Shown: positions 25,237 through 33,187 of the stretch, piece after piece
How the letters are laid out: every line of letters begins with the position of its first letter
Position numbering within the stretch: the stretch's first letter is position 1
NCBI GenBank assembly: GCA_947499565.1
Contig: CANMOV010000001.1
Coordinates: 1,116,001 to 1,180,000, forward strand
Direction: 5' to 3'
Source of the DNA: an uncultured Croceitalea sp.
GTDB taxonomy: Bacteria > Bacteroidota > Bacteroidia > Flavobacteriales > Flavobacteriaceae
Length of the DNA stretch: 64,000 bases
Made by a program: the position numbers and the translations under genes
The notes under the pieces: generated by a model
Told to the model about the DNA's origin: nothing
Database searches by the model: none
The model's input: only the letters and a program-made list of their open reading frames with translations

Positions 25237-28200
25237 ATGAAACAACTAGCTACCAAAACCCTTATTTTTTCAGCATTCCTTTGTCTATTATTCATGGCTA
25301 TTGGAAATGCCCAAAACGAAACAAAATTAATGCATCAACCTGCATTAAGTGATACACATATTGCCTTTGTGTATGCGGAAGATTTATGGGTTGCAAATAG
25401 AGACGGTTCCAATCCAAAACGACTTACCATAGATGAAGGCGTTGAGTCTAGTCCAATCTTTTCTCCAGATGGTAGTATGATTGCTTTTAATGCGCAGTAT
25501 GATGGTAATTCAGATGTTTTCATTGTTCCAACAGCTGGTGGCGTTCCAAAACGATTAACCTGGCATCCATATAATGATTTAGTAAGAGATTTTACACCAG
25601 ACGGTAAAAATGTACTTTTTGCATCTAGACGTAATTCGCATACCAATCGCTACTTTCAATTATATACTGTTAGCGTTGATGGAGGGGCGACCACTCAACT
25701 AGACATTCCAAATGCATTTTGGGCTAGCTATTCGGAAGATGCATCACATATCGCTTATACAACAATATTTGATGCTTTTACACAATGGAAACATTATCGC
25801 GGTGGACGAACCTCACGGATTTGGGTATATAATACTGCCAACCACAAAATAATCGAAATACCAAAACCTCAAGGCGGAAGTAATGATACGCAACCACAAT
25901 GGGTAGGTGAAGATGTGTTTTTTAGAAGTGACCGAGACGGAGAGTTTAATCTTTTTAGTTACAATACTTCAAGCAAAACCATTAAAAAACATACCGACTA
26001 TAAAGACTTTCCTGTTATAAACGCAAAAGCGCATAAGAATGGTGTTATTTATGAACATGCAGGAACACTACATATATACGATGTTGCTTCCGGAACTGAT
26101 AAAAAACTAACACTTAACATCAACACAGACCTGCTAGAATTGCGCGAGCGTTACGTATCTGGACAACGTTATGTTCGTTCTGGACATATCTCCCCGTCTG
26201 GTGCACGGGTAGTCTTAGATTTTAGAGGTGACATAGTAACCCTGCCTGCCAAAAAAGGAGATGTTGCAAACCTTACCCAAACTACAGGAACTCACGAAAA
26301 ATTTCCAGCTTGGTCTCCAAACGGTAAGTCCATTGCTTATTTTTCAGATGCTTCAGGTGAATATACAATGCATGTACAAAATGCAACAAGTGGTTCTGTC
26401 AAGAAAATAAAATTGGATGGTACTGGCTTTTATGCTAATCTACATTGGTCTCCAGATAGTAAGAAAGTAAGCTATGTAGATAATGGACGAAATTTGTATA
26501 TAACAACCATTAATACTGGTAAAACCATAAAAGTTGCGCAGGATGATTTATTTTTCCCTGGGGATATTAGAGATTTATTTAGCGATTGGTCTTTTGATTC
26601 TAATTGGATTGCTTATACCAAAATAATAGGCACCAATTTTGAAAAAGCCTTTCTGTATTCCCTATCAGAAAACAAGTCATACGAATTAACAGACGGGTTG
26701 TCTAACGTAACAAGCCCGGTTTTTGATCCAAGTGGAAAATATGTTTACTTGCTAGCTTCAACAGATGCTGGTCCACTAGTGAATTGGTTTGATCAATCCA
26801 ATATTGATAAAGAACTAACCAATTCCATTTATATGGTTACACTCCAGAAAGGTGTAGTTTCTCCGTTAAGAAAAGAAAACGATGAGGAAAAAGGAGATAA
26901 AGAAGAAGATTTAACTGCTTCTAAAGACAGTTCTAAAAAGGGTAAAAAAGAAGATTCTGATGTTAAAACGCTTAAAATTGATTGGAATGGGATTCAAAAT
27001 AGAATGTTAGCCTTGCCTGTTGAGCCTGCGGTTTACAGTAGTTTAAATGCAGTAAATGAAGGCGAGCTATATTACTTGTCTTCCCCTTCATTACGCTCTC
27101 CTATTTCACAGTTAAACAAGTTTACATTTAAGGATAGAAATGGTGAAGAACTTTTCCCGGTAGACCAGTATGAGGTTGCCGACGGTGGTAAAAAAATGTT
27201 TTATAATTCGGGCAGATCATGGTATGTATCTGACCTAGGAAAAAAATCCGATGATGGTCCTTTAGACCTTGGAGGGATCTCCGTTAAAATAAATCCAAAA
27301 GAGGAATGGAGCAATATCTTTAATGAAGCATGGCGCGTAAATCGTGACTATTTCTATGATCCTGGAATGCATGGAGTGGACTGGAATGCTATGAAAACAA
27401 AATATGAACCGCTTATTGCACAAGCTTCTTGTAAAGATGATTTATACCGTGTAATGCAATGGATGTTTAGTGAGCTAGCAGTTGGTCACCACAGGTTTGG
27501 AAGCGATGGAGATGCGCTTAATAATCCCGACCGCGTATCTGGAGGGCTTTTGGGAGCAGATTATCAAGTTAACAATAACCGCTACCAGATTTCAAAAATA
27601 TATGGAGGGCTTAATTGGACGCCAGACCTAAGGTCTCCGCTCACGGAACCTGGTGTAGCTATTTCCGAAGGTGATTATATTATTTCCGTTAATGGCAAAA
27701 AAGTAACAGGTATAGATAACTTGTATAGCTTTTTTGAAAACACAGCTAACAAACTAGTGGATATAACAGTGAGTAAAAATGCTGACGGTTCAAACTCTAG
27801 AAGTTATAAAGTGACTCCCTTAAGAACAGAGTGGGCTATTAGAAATAGGGATTGGGTAGAAGGGAATATGAAAAAAGTACACGAAGCTTCTAATGGTGAT
27901 GTTGCTTATGTTTACGTTCCAAATACTACTGTCGCAGGGTTTGAATATTTCAAACGTTATTTCTACCCACAAGCTGATAAAAAAGCTATCATCATAGATG
28001 AGCGTTTTAATGGCGGTGGTTCCTTAGCGGATTATTATATTGATATTTTAAAGCGTCCAGAGCAAGCATATTGGAATTTTAGATATGGTCAAGATTTGAA
28101 ATCTCCAAGTGCATCAATACAGGGGCCAAAGGTTATGATTGTAGATGAAACTGCTGGGTCTGGTGGTGATTATTTACCTTGGATGTTCAGAAAATTTAAA

Positions 28201-28500
28201 ATGGGAACCATTGTTGGAAAACGCACATGGGGCGGATTAGTAGGTGTATTAGGTTACCCTGAATTTATTGATGGTGGGGTTGTAACAGCACCAAATGTGG
28301 CTTTCTATACAGAAAATGGCTTTAGAGTAGAAAATGAAGGTGTAGCACCAGACGTTGAGGTGGAACAATTACCAGAATTGGTCATTAAAGGGCAAGATCC
28401 ACAATTGGAAAAAGCGTTAGAAATAGTGCTAAAACAACTAAAGGAAAATCCACCTAAAAAAATGCAGCGACCGGCATATCCAATTAAAACCAAAAATTAA
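25237..28500 (+). CDS. Tricorn-like protease, S41 family
   Basis: A 1087-residue protein with a signal peptide (cleavage near AIGNA-QN at about residue 26), two WD40/PD40-type beta-propellers (about 30-330 and 340-540: repeats such as SPDGSMIAFNAQYDGNSDVFIV), a Lys/Glu/Asp-rich low-complexity linker (about 548-580), then a C-terminal S41 module with a PDZ-like segment (about 790-870) and the nucleophile in VDETAGSGGDYLPW. HHRF near residue 750 fits the catalytic-histidine region. The signal peptide makes it periplasmic, unlike the archaeal cytosolic tricorn. Degrades peptides; physiological substrate unknown. Confidence 0.93.
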   Translation: MKQLATKTLIFSAFLCLLFMAIGNAQNETKLMHQPALSDTHIAFVYAEDLWVANRDGSNPKRLTIDEGVESSPIFSPDGSMIAFNAQYDGNSDVFIVPTAGGVPKRLTWHPYNDLVRDFTPDGKNVLFASRRNSHTNRYFQLYTVSVDGGATTQLDIPNAFWASYSEDASHIAYTTIFDAFTQWKHYRGGRTSRIWVYNTANHKIIEIPKPQGGSNDTQPQWVGEDVFFRSDRDGEFNLFSYNTSSKTIKKHTDYKDFPVINAKAHKNGVIYEHAGTLHIYDVASGTDKKLTLNINTDLLELRERYVSGQRYVRSGHISPSGARVVLDFRGDIVTLPAKKGDVANLTQTTGTHEKFPAWSPNGKSIAYFSDASGEYTMHVQNATSGSVKKIKLDGTGFYANLHWSPDSKKVSYVDNGRNLYITTINTGKTIKVAQDDLFFPGDIRDLFSDWSFDSNWIAYTKIIGTNFEKAFLYSLSENKSYELTDGLSNVTSPVFDPSGKYVYLLASTDAGPLVNWFDQSNIDKELTNSIYMVTLQKGVVSPLRKENDEEKGDKEEDLTASKDSSKKGKKEDSDVKTLKIDWNGIQNRMLALPVEPAVYSSLNAVNEGELYYLSSPSLRSPISQLNKFTFKDRNGEELFPVDQYEVADGGKKMFYNSGRSWYVSDLGKKSDDGPLDLGGISVKINPKEEWSNIFNEAWRVNRDYFYDPGMHGVDWNAMKTKYEPLIAQASCKDDLYRVMQWMFSELAVGHHRFGSDGDALNNPDRVSGGLLGADYQVNNNRYQISKIYGGLNWTPDLRSPLTEPGVAISEGDYIISVNGKKVTGIDNLYSFFENTANKLVDITVSKNADGSNSRSYKVTPLRTEWAIRNRDWVEGNMKKVHEASNGDVAYVYVPNTTVAGFEYFKRYFYPQADKKAIIIDERFNGGGSLADYYIDILKRPEQAYWNFRYGQDLKSPSASIQGPKVMIVDETAGSGGDYLPWMFRKFKMGTIVGKRTWGGLVGVLGYPEFIDGGVVTAPNVAFYTENGFRVENEGVAPDVEVEQLPELVIKGQDPQLEKALEIVLKQLKENPPKKMQRPAYPIKTKN

Positions 28501-28526
28501 TTCTAATTTCTAGGTAAATCATAGTA

Positions 28527-29141
28527 ATGTATATTCCCCATTATTATAAAAATAAAAATGTAGACGAGGTAAAAGAATTTCTAAGAAAGAACAGTTTTGG
28601 AATTCTTATAAATCAAGTAGATGGAAAACCTTGGGCTACTCATATTCCCTTAGAACTTGATAAGGATGAAGATGGTAAAGAAATACTGGTAAGCCATATT
28701 TCTAAGGCAAATCCGCAGTGGAAGGAATTTGAAAAGCAACCTGAGGTTCTTTGTATTTTTAATGGTCCACATTCCTACATTTCTTCTTCTTGGTATAAGG
28801 AGGAAGAGGTTCCAACTTGGGATTATATCGCAGTACATGTGTATGGGAAATTGACCATTCTTGATGAAGAAGCTGTAATGAAATCCCTGCATAAGCTAGT
28901 CACTAAATATGAAAAGGACTCTAAAAACCCTATTTCACTGCATAATATGTCTCAAAAAACGCTTCGCCAAGTTAAAGGAGTAGTAGGATTTAAAATTGAG
29001 ATTACGGACATACAGGCAGCTTATAAACTTTCACAGACAAGATCCGGAGATCATGCCACTATAATCAAAGAATTAAATGAAGGTAATGTAACATCAAAAG
29101 AAATTGCAAGACATATAAAGAAACAAGCAACTCCTAAATAA
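28527..29141 (+). CDS. PaiB-like FMN-binding protein
   Basis: A 204-residue protein that begins MYIPHYYKNKN and contains ILINQVDGKPWATHIPLEL, VLCIFNGPHSYISSSWY and WDYIAVHVYGKL, the pattern of the FMN-binding negative transcriptional regulator family (PaiB). In Bacillus PaiB represses sporulation and protease genes; in Bacteroidota the fold more likely signals an FMN-dependent split-barrel protein. It lies 26 bases after the tricorn gene. Confidence 0.88.
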   Translation: MYIPHYYKNKNVDEVKEFLRKNSFGILINQVDGKPWATHIPLELDKDEDGKEILVSHISKANPQWKEFEKQPEVLCIFNGPHSYISSSWYKEEEVPTWDYIAVHVYGKLTILDEEAVMKSLHKLVTKYEKDSKNPISLHNMSQKTLRQVKGVVGFKIEITDIQAAYKLSQTRSGDHATIIKELNEGNVTSKEIARHIKKQATPK

Positions 29142-29148
29142 TCATATT

Positions 29149-29523
29149 ATGTTAAACAGTAAATTTTGGCAAGGCTTTTTTGCTATAGCTCCAATAGTAA
29201 TGGGTATACTAGCAATTTTTGGTTACTTCATTTTTATTTTTTCTATGTTTTCCAATATCGAAGAATTTGAATCAAACGGAAATCCTTCTTTTTCTTTCAT
29301 TTTTGGAAATATGATATGGTTCTTTCTTCTAATCGTATTAATAATTCTGGTCTCTTTCGGTAGCTTAATTTTTTATATCGTGCATGCCGTTCAAAATCCT
29401 AATCTTAAGGAAAACAACTTATTAATTGTTTGGATTCTGCTCTTTGTCTTTGTTAGTGGGATTGGCCAATTAATCTATTGGATAGTTGAAATTGTTAGTA
29501 AACGAAAAAATATAACTGCCTAA
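29149..29523 (+). CDS. Integral membrane protein of unknown function
   Basis: A 124-residue protein with three predicted membrane helices (about 10-32, 47-72 and 88-113), a short polar loop with FESNGNPSF, and a basic C-terminus. No recognised family. It lies 7 bases after the PaiB-like gene and 3 before the GNAT gene, so it is in an operon with them. Confidence 0.65.
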   Translation: MLNSKFWQGFFAIAPIVMGILAIFGYFIFIFSMFSNIEEFESNGNPSFSFIFGNMIWFFLLIVLIILVSFGSLIFYIVHAVQNPNLKENNLLIVWILLFVFVSGIGQLIYWIVEIVSKRKNITA

Positions 29524-29526
29524 AAA

Positions 29527-30009
29527 GTGAGCACCACGTCATCTGAACATATTACTATTGTTCCGTTTGAAGAAAAGTACCAGCAGGCGTTTAAAGACTT
29601 AAATCAATGGTGGATTGAGCAATACTTTAAGATGGAAAAAATGGATCATAAAGCATTGGATAACCCCAAAAGTTATATTCTAGATAATAGAGGTTATATT
29701 GCTGTGGCCCTGTTAGCAAATACACCTGTTGGTGTTTGTGCGTTAATAAAAATGGAAAATTCCAAATTTGATTATGAACTGGCAAAAATGGGAGTTTCAC
29801 CAGAAATTCACGGGAAAGGAATTGGATATTTATTGGGTAACGCAATACTTACTAAAGCAAAAGAATTAGGTGCTAAAACTATATTTCTAGAAACCCATAC
29901 CTCATTACAACCAGCGATTCACCTCTATAAAAAGTTGGGTTTTAAAGAAATAAAAGGTGTTGAAAGTCCTTATGAACGTTCAGATTATCAAATGGAGATA
30001 ATTCTTTAG
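29527..30009 (+). CDS. GNAT family N-acetyltransferase
   Basis: A 160-residue acetyltransferase with a GTG start. The fold's acetyl-CoA loop is at KMGVSPEIHGKGIGYLLGNAIL (Q/R-x-x-G-x-G/A motif region, here HGKGIGY) near residue 95, followed by TIFLETHTSL and YKKLGFKEI. Substrate unknown; family acetylates small molecules or protein N-termini. It ends the tricorn-PaiB-membrane-GNAT run. Confidence 0.85.
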   Translation: MSTTSSEHITIVPFEEKYQQAFKDLNQWWIEQYFKMEKMDHKALDNPKSYILDNRGYIAVALLANTPVGVCALIKMENSKFDYELAKMGVSPEIHGKGIGYLLGNAILTKAKELGAKTIFLETHTSLQPAIHLYKKLGFKEIKGVESPYERSDYQMEIIL

Positions 30010-30119
30010 GTTTTTTAATTCAATTCAGTCTAAAAATTCTACAACTCGGTCATACTAATTTCATTTTCTTTAGTCATGAAGGCATCTTTGAGTCATCATT
30101 AACAATCAAAACAAATAAA

Positions 30120-30536
30120 ATGAAAAATCTAGTACTTGCTTTAGGAATTTTTTTAGTTGCCTTTTCGGCTAAAGCACAAGAGAAAACAGTTACAATAAAA
30201 GTGACTATAGAAAATGTAATGAACGACAATGGAACAATATTAACATCATTACACACCAATGAAACTTTCATGAAAGGTGGAGGCATGATAGACTTAGCAG
30301 AAAAAGCGAAGAAAGGATCTCTAAATTTTACTTTCGAAAATGTAAAACCGGGTAGCTATGCAATTATGGTATTGCATGATGAAAACGATAACAAGCGAAT
30401 GGATTTTGAAGCTAACGGAATGCCAAAAGAGAATTACGGCATGTCAAATAATGAAATGGCCATGGGTCCACCAACTTTTGCAGATGCTAAGTTTGAAGTT
30501 GCTGACGAAGACCTAGAATTAACCATTCGGTTTTAA
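30120..30536 (+). CDS. DUF2141 exported protein (second copy)
   Basis: A 138-residue protein with a clear signal peptide (LVLALGIFLVAFSAKAQ) and a DUF2141 domain: VTIKVTIENVMNDNGTI, PGSYAIMVLHDENDNKRMDFE and GMPKENYGMSNNEMAMGPP. It is a paralogue of the protein at 17429, with the same D-x-N-D-N-K-R loop, but without the linked kinase locus and without a LytTR-like site upstream. A terminator follows. Confidence 0.88.
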   Translation: MKNLVLALGIFLVAFSAKAQEKTVTIKVTIENVMNDNGTILTSLHTNETFMKGGGMIDLAEKAKKGSLNFTFENVKPGSYAIMVLHDENDNKRMDFEANGMPKENYGMSNNEMAMGPPTFADAKFEVADEDLELTIRF

Positions 30537-30562
30537 AAAACAAAAATTCATCAATCAAAAAT

Positions 30563-30593
30563 AGCCTAGCACTTATGCTGGGCTTTTTGTTTT
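30563..30593 (+). terminator. Intrinsic terminator after the DUF2141 gene
   Basis: AGCCTAGCA and TGCTGGGCT form a 9-bp stem with one G-U pair and a CTTA loop, followed by TTTTTGTTTT, 26 bases past the stop. Confidence 0.88.
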
Positions 30594-30684
30594 ACATATT
30601 ATACAAATACCCGCATTTTGAATATAGAACATTAAACATTACATTTAAATACCAATAATAACCAAACAAAACACTTCCCAAAAC

Positions 30685-30721
30685 TTGAATGAAATGGTGT
30701 TACGCAAAGCATTTCATTCAA
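30685..30721 (+). promoter_or_regulatory. Perfect 12-bp dyad upstream of the cyclase gene
   Basis: TTGAATGAAATG and CATTTCATTCAA are exact inverted repeats around a 13-base spacer, 23 bases upstream of the cyclase ATG. It could be an operator or a 5'-leader hairpin that covers the start region. No match to the CRP consensus. Confidence 0.55.
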
Positions 30722-30744
30722 AATCAAAATGAACCACAGTTTGT

Positions 30745-32784
30745 ATGACACAAAGAAGACAACTTTCTGCCATCATGTTTACCGATATAGAAGGGTATAC
30801 TGCGCATATGCAGCATGATGAAGAAAGTGCGCTTCGATTAAGGGATAAACACCGTGAAATTTTTGAATCTGCTACTGAAAAATTTGAAGGGAAGATTATT
30901 CAATATTTTGGTGATGGTACCCTAAGTGTATATGGTAGTACTGTGGAAGCTGTTCGCTCGGCAATTGAAATGCAACTTGCTTTTATCAAAGAAAACATCC
31001 CTGTTCGGATTGGCATTCATGTGGGTGATATTGCTTATTCAAAAGAAGACATTATAGGAGATGCTGTAAACATTGCTTCACGGATAGAATCATGTGCGGT
31101 TTCTGGTAGTATATTGGTTTCAGATAAAGTCCATGATCAAATACGAAGTCATAGAGATATACATGCTAAATTTTTAGACGCATACGATTTAAAAAATGTA
31201 GATGACGCATTGCCTTTATTTGCCATTGCAAACGAAGGTTTAGTTATTCCAGATGCAATCAAAATAAAAGGGAAACTTAAAGAAGGTGTAGAATTAGACA
31301 CAAAAAGTGTCACCAAAAAAAAGGCGCTTTCTTTGGTCCTTATTACCATAGTTTTATGTATTGGGGCATTGCTTATATATCAGTTTTTAACTAAGCAAAC
31401 TACTATTCCTAATTCCGAGTTGTCTATTGCAGTTTTGCCTTTTGATAATTTGAGTATAGACGATGATGCTGAAATCTTTAGAGATGGAATGACTGAAGAT
31501 ATTTTAACGCAATTATCAAAACTTAAGGAATTGCATGTCATTTCGAGAACTTCAGTGATGCAATACAAGAAAACCAAAAAAACGATTCCTGAAATTGCCA
31601 AAGAACTAGGAGTAACCTACATATTGGAGGGAAGTATACAAAAATACGGTGATAAAGTAAGGGTAACTGCACAATTGATAAATGCAGAAGGTGATAAACA
31701 TATTTGGGCAGAGAATTATGATAGAACTTTAGACGATATCTTTGGAATCCAAACAGAAGTCTCAAATGAAATTGTTGGCGCCCTTAAATTGAATCTTAGC
31801 TTTGAAGAGAAACAAAATCTTGCTAGCATTCCCACTAAGAACTTAAAGGCGTACCAATATTTTCTTAGAGGACGACAAGAAGCGGATAAAAGAACCAATG
31901 AAAGTATTGAAAAGAGTATCGAACTTTATCAAAGAGCTTTAGAAGAAGATCCCAACTACGCTGAGGCTTATGCAGAAATTGCCAATTCTACTTTTTTACA
32001 AACTTATTACGGAGCTGCTAACCCTTCTGAAGCTTCCATAAAAACAAAAGAATATCTTTTAAAAGCAGAGGAATTGGATAATCGAATTTCCAGAGTATAT
32101 ACTGTAAAAGGTCTTCTTTACAACCATACCAAAAAGTTTAATCAAGCTAAAGCAGCATTCGAAAAGGCTATACTATTATCTCCAAATGATGTGACTGCCA
32201 GACATCAATATGCAACATTCTTTTATTATACAAATCAGTACGAAAAGCAATTGGAACAGACCAAAATCGCATATAAACTTGACCCTTTTTCATTTGCTAC
32301 CGCTTCAAGTTACTTTAGCGCACTTACCTATACTAAACGATATGAAGAAGCCGAAAAACTACTTGAGCAAATTGAAGAAAAATATACCGAGTATGACCGC
32401 TTCTCCATCAATAGGCTGTATATGCGACTATATATGGCAAAACCTGATTATGAAAAAGCTATTGAACCATTAACTGAGTTGGCAAATAATGACAAAGCTT
32501 ATTATCGATTTTTAGGATATAGCTATGCCCAACTTGGAGATACTCTTAACGCCTACAAAATTATTGATAGTATAAAGGCCATTCCTCCCCATCGAATGAA
32601 GAATCATCGGATTGCTGTAGTTTTTGCTGGTCTTAGACAAACCGATAGCACCCTTTTTTACTTAGATACATTGCGTAATAAGAGCAAATTATTCGACAAT
32701 CCTCGTTTAGCCTATTTTGATTATTTAAAGACTGACGCTAAATATTCAAGATTGCTTAAAGCGCATGGTATTACTTCGGAGTAA
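30745..32784 (+). CDS. Class III nucleotidyl cyclase - TolB-like - TPR protein
   Basis: A 679-residue protein. The N-terminal class III cyclase domain (1-165) has metal ligands D14 (FTDIEGYT) and D57 (FGDG), D102 in the substrate region, transition-state N109 and R113 (GDAVNIASR). The position that usually holds the substrate-defining lysine, three before the GDG glycine, is Q53. One membrane helix (about 193-215) follows, then a FlgO/TolB-like domain (about 226-355: SIAVLPFDNLSIDDDAEIF) and TPR repeats (about 365-675). It probably makes cAMP or cGMP in the cytoplasm in response to a periplasmic or membrane input. Confidence 0.9.
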   Translation: MTQRRQLSAIMFTDIEGYTAHMQHDEESALRLRDKHREIFESATEKFEGKIIQYFGDGTLSVYGSTVEAVRSAIEMQLAFIKENIPVRIGIHVGDIAYSKEDIIGDAVNIASRIESCAVSGSILVSDKVHDQIRSHRDIHAKFLDAYDLKNVDDALPLFAIANEGLVIPDAIKIKGKLKEGVELDTKSVTKKKALSLVLITIVLCIGALLIYQFLTKQTTIPNSELSIAVLPFDNLSIDDDAEIFRDGMTEDILTQLSKLKELHVISRTSVMQYKKTKKTIPEIAKELGVTYILEGSIQKYGDKVRVTAQLINAEGDKHIWAENYDRTLDDIFGIQTEVSNEIVGALKLNLSFEEKQNLASIPTKNLKAYQYFLRGRQEADKRTNESIEKSIELYQRALEEDPNYAEAYAEIANSTFLQTYYGAANPSEASIKTKEYLLKAEELDNRISRVYTVKGLLYNHTKKFNQAKAAFEKAILLSPNDVTARHQYATFFYYTNQYEKQLEQTKIAYKLDPFSFATASSYFSALTYTKRYEEAEKLLEQIEEKYTEYDRFSINRLYMRLYMAKPDYEKAIEPLTELANNDKAYYRFLGYSYAQLGDTLNAYKIIDSIKAIPPHRMKNHRIAVVFAGLRQTDSTLFYLDTLRNKSKLFDNPRLAYFDYLKTDAKYSRLLKAHGITSE

Positions 32785-32790
32785 TATAAG

Positions 32791-33174
32791 TCAAAATTTA
32801 CCGTGGAAATCGAAAACAAAAAATCCATTTAACAAAGATGGCGCCATCTTTGAAATCTTTACATGGTCGGCATGCTTTTCGTAGGCCTCTAGTGATTCCG
32901 AATTTACAAACTCCATAATAATCACAATATCGAAATCACCAGACGAATCAATAATTTCATTGATATTGATGTGTTCAAAACCATCAATTTTTTCTGTAAG
33001 CCCTTTGAAAAGATTCAGTACTTCTTCTTTTTTTGATTCGTCAACATTGTCGAGCCAATCAAATAATAGAACATGTCGCAGGTTGGATTTCTCTAAGCTG
33101 GTTTCTTGCGCCTTAACCTTATGTAATAGGCCAAACATAAGAATAAATGCTAGTATTAATCTCTGATTTTTCAT
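32791..33174 (-). CDS. Exported Dabb (A/B-barrel) protein
   Basis: A 127-residue protein with a signal peptide (LILAFILMFGLLHKVKAQ) and a dimeric alpha+beta barrel of the stress-responsive Dabb type (LRHVLLFDWLDN, then FDIVIIMEFVNSESLEAYEKHADH). Most Dabb proteins are cytoplasmic, so the signal peptide is notable. It lies 13 bases downstream of the PFOR stop on the same strand and so may be in that operon. Function unknown. Confidence 0.82.
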   Translation of the reverse strand: MKNQRLILAFILMFGLLHKVKAQETSLEKSNLRHVLLFDWLDNVDESKKEEVLNLFKGLTEKIDGFEHININEIIDSSGDFDIVIIMEFVNSESLEAYEKHADHVKISKMAPSLLNGFFVFDFHGKF

Positions 33175-33187
33175 GATTTATTGATTA

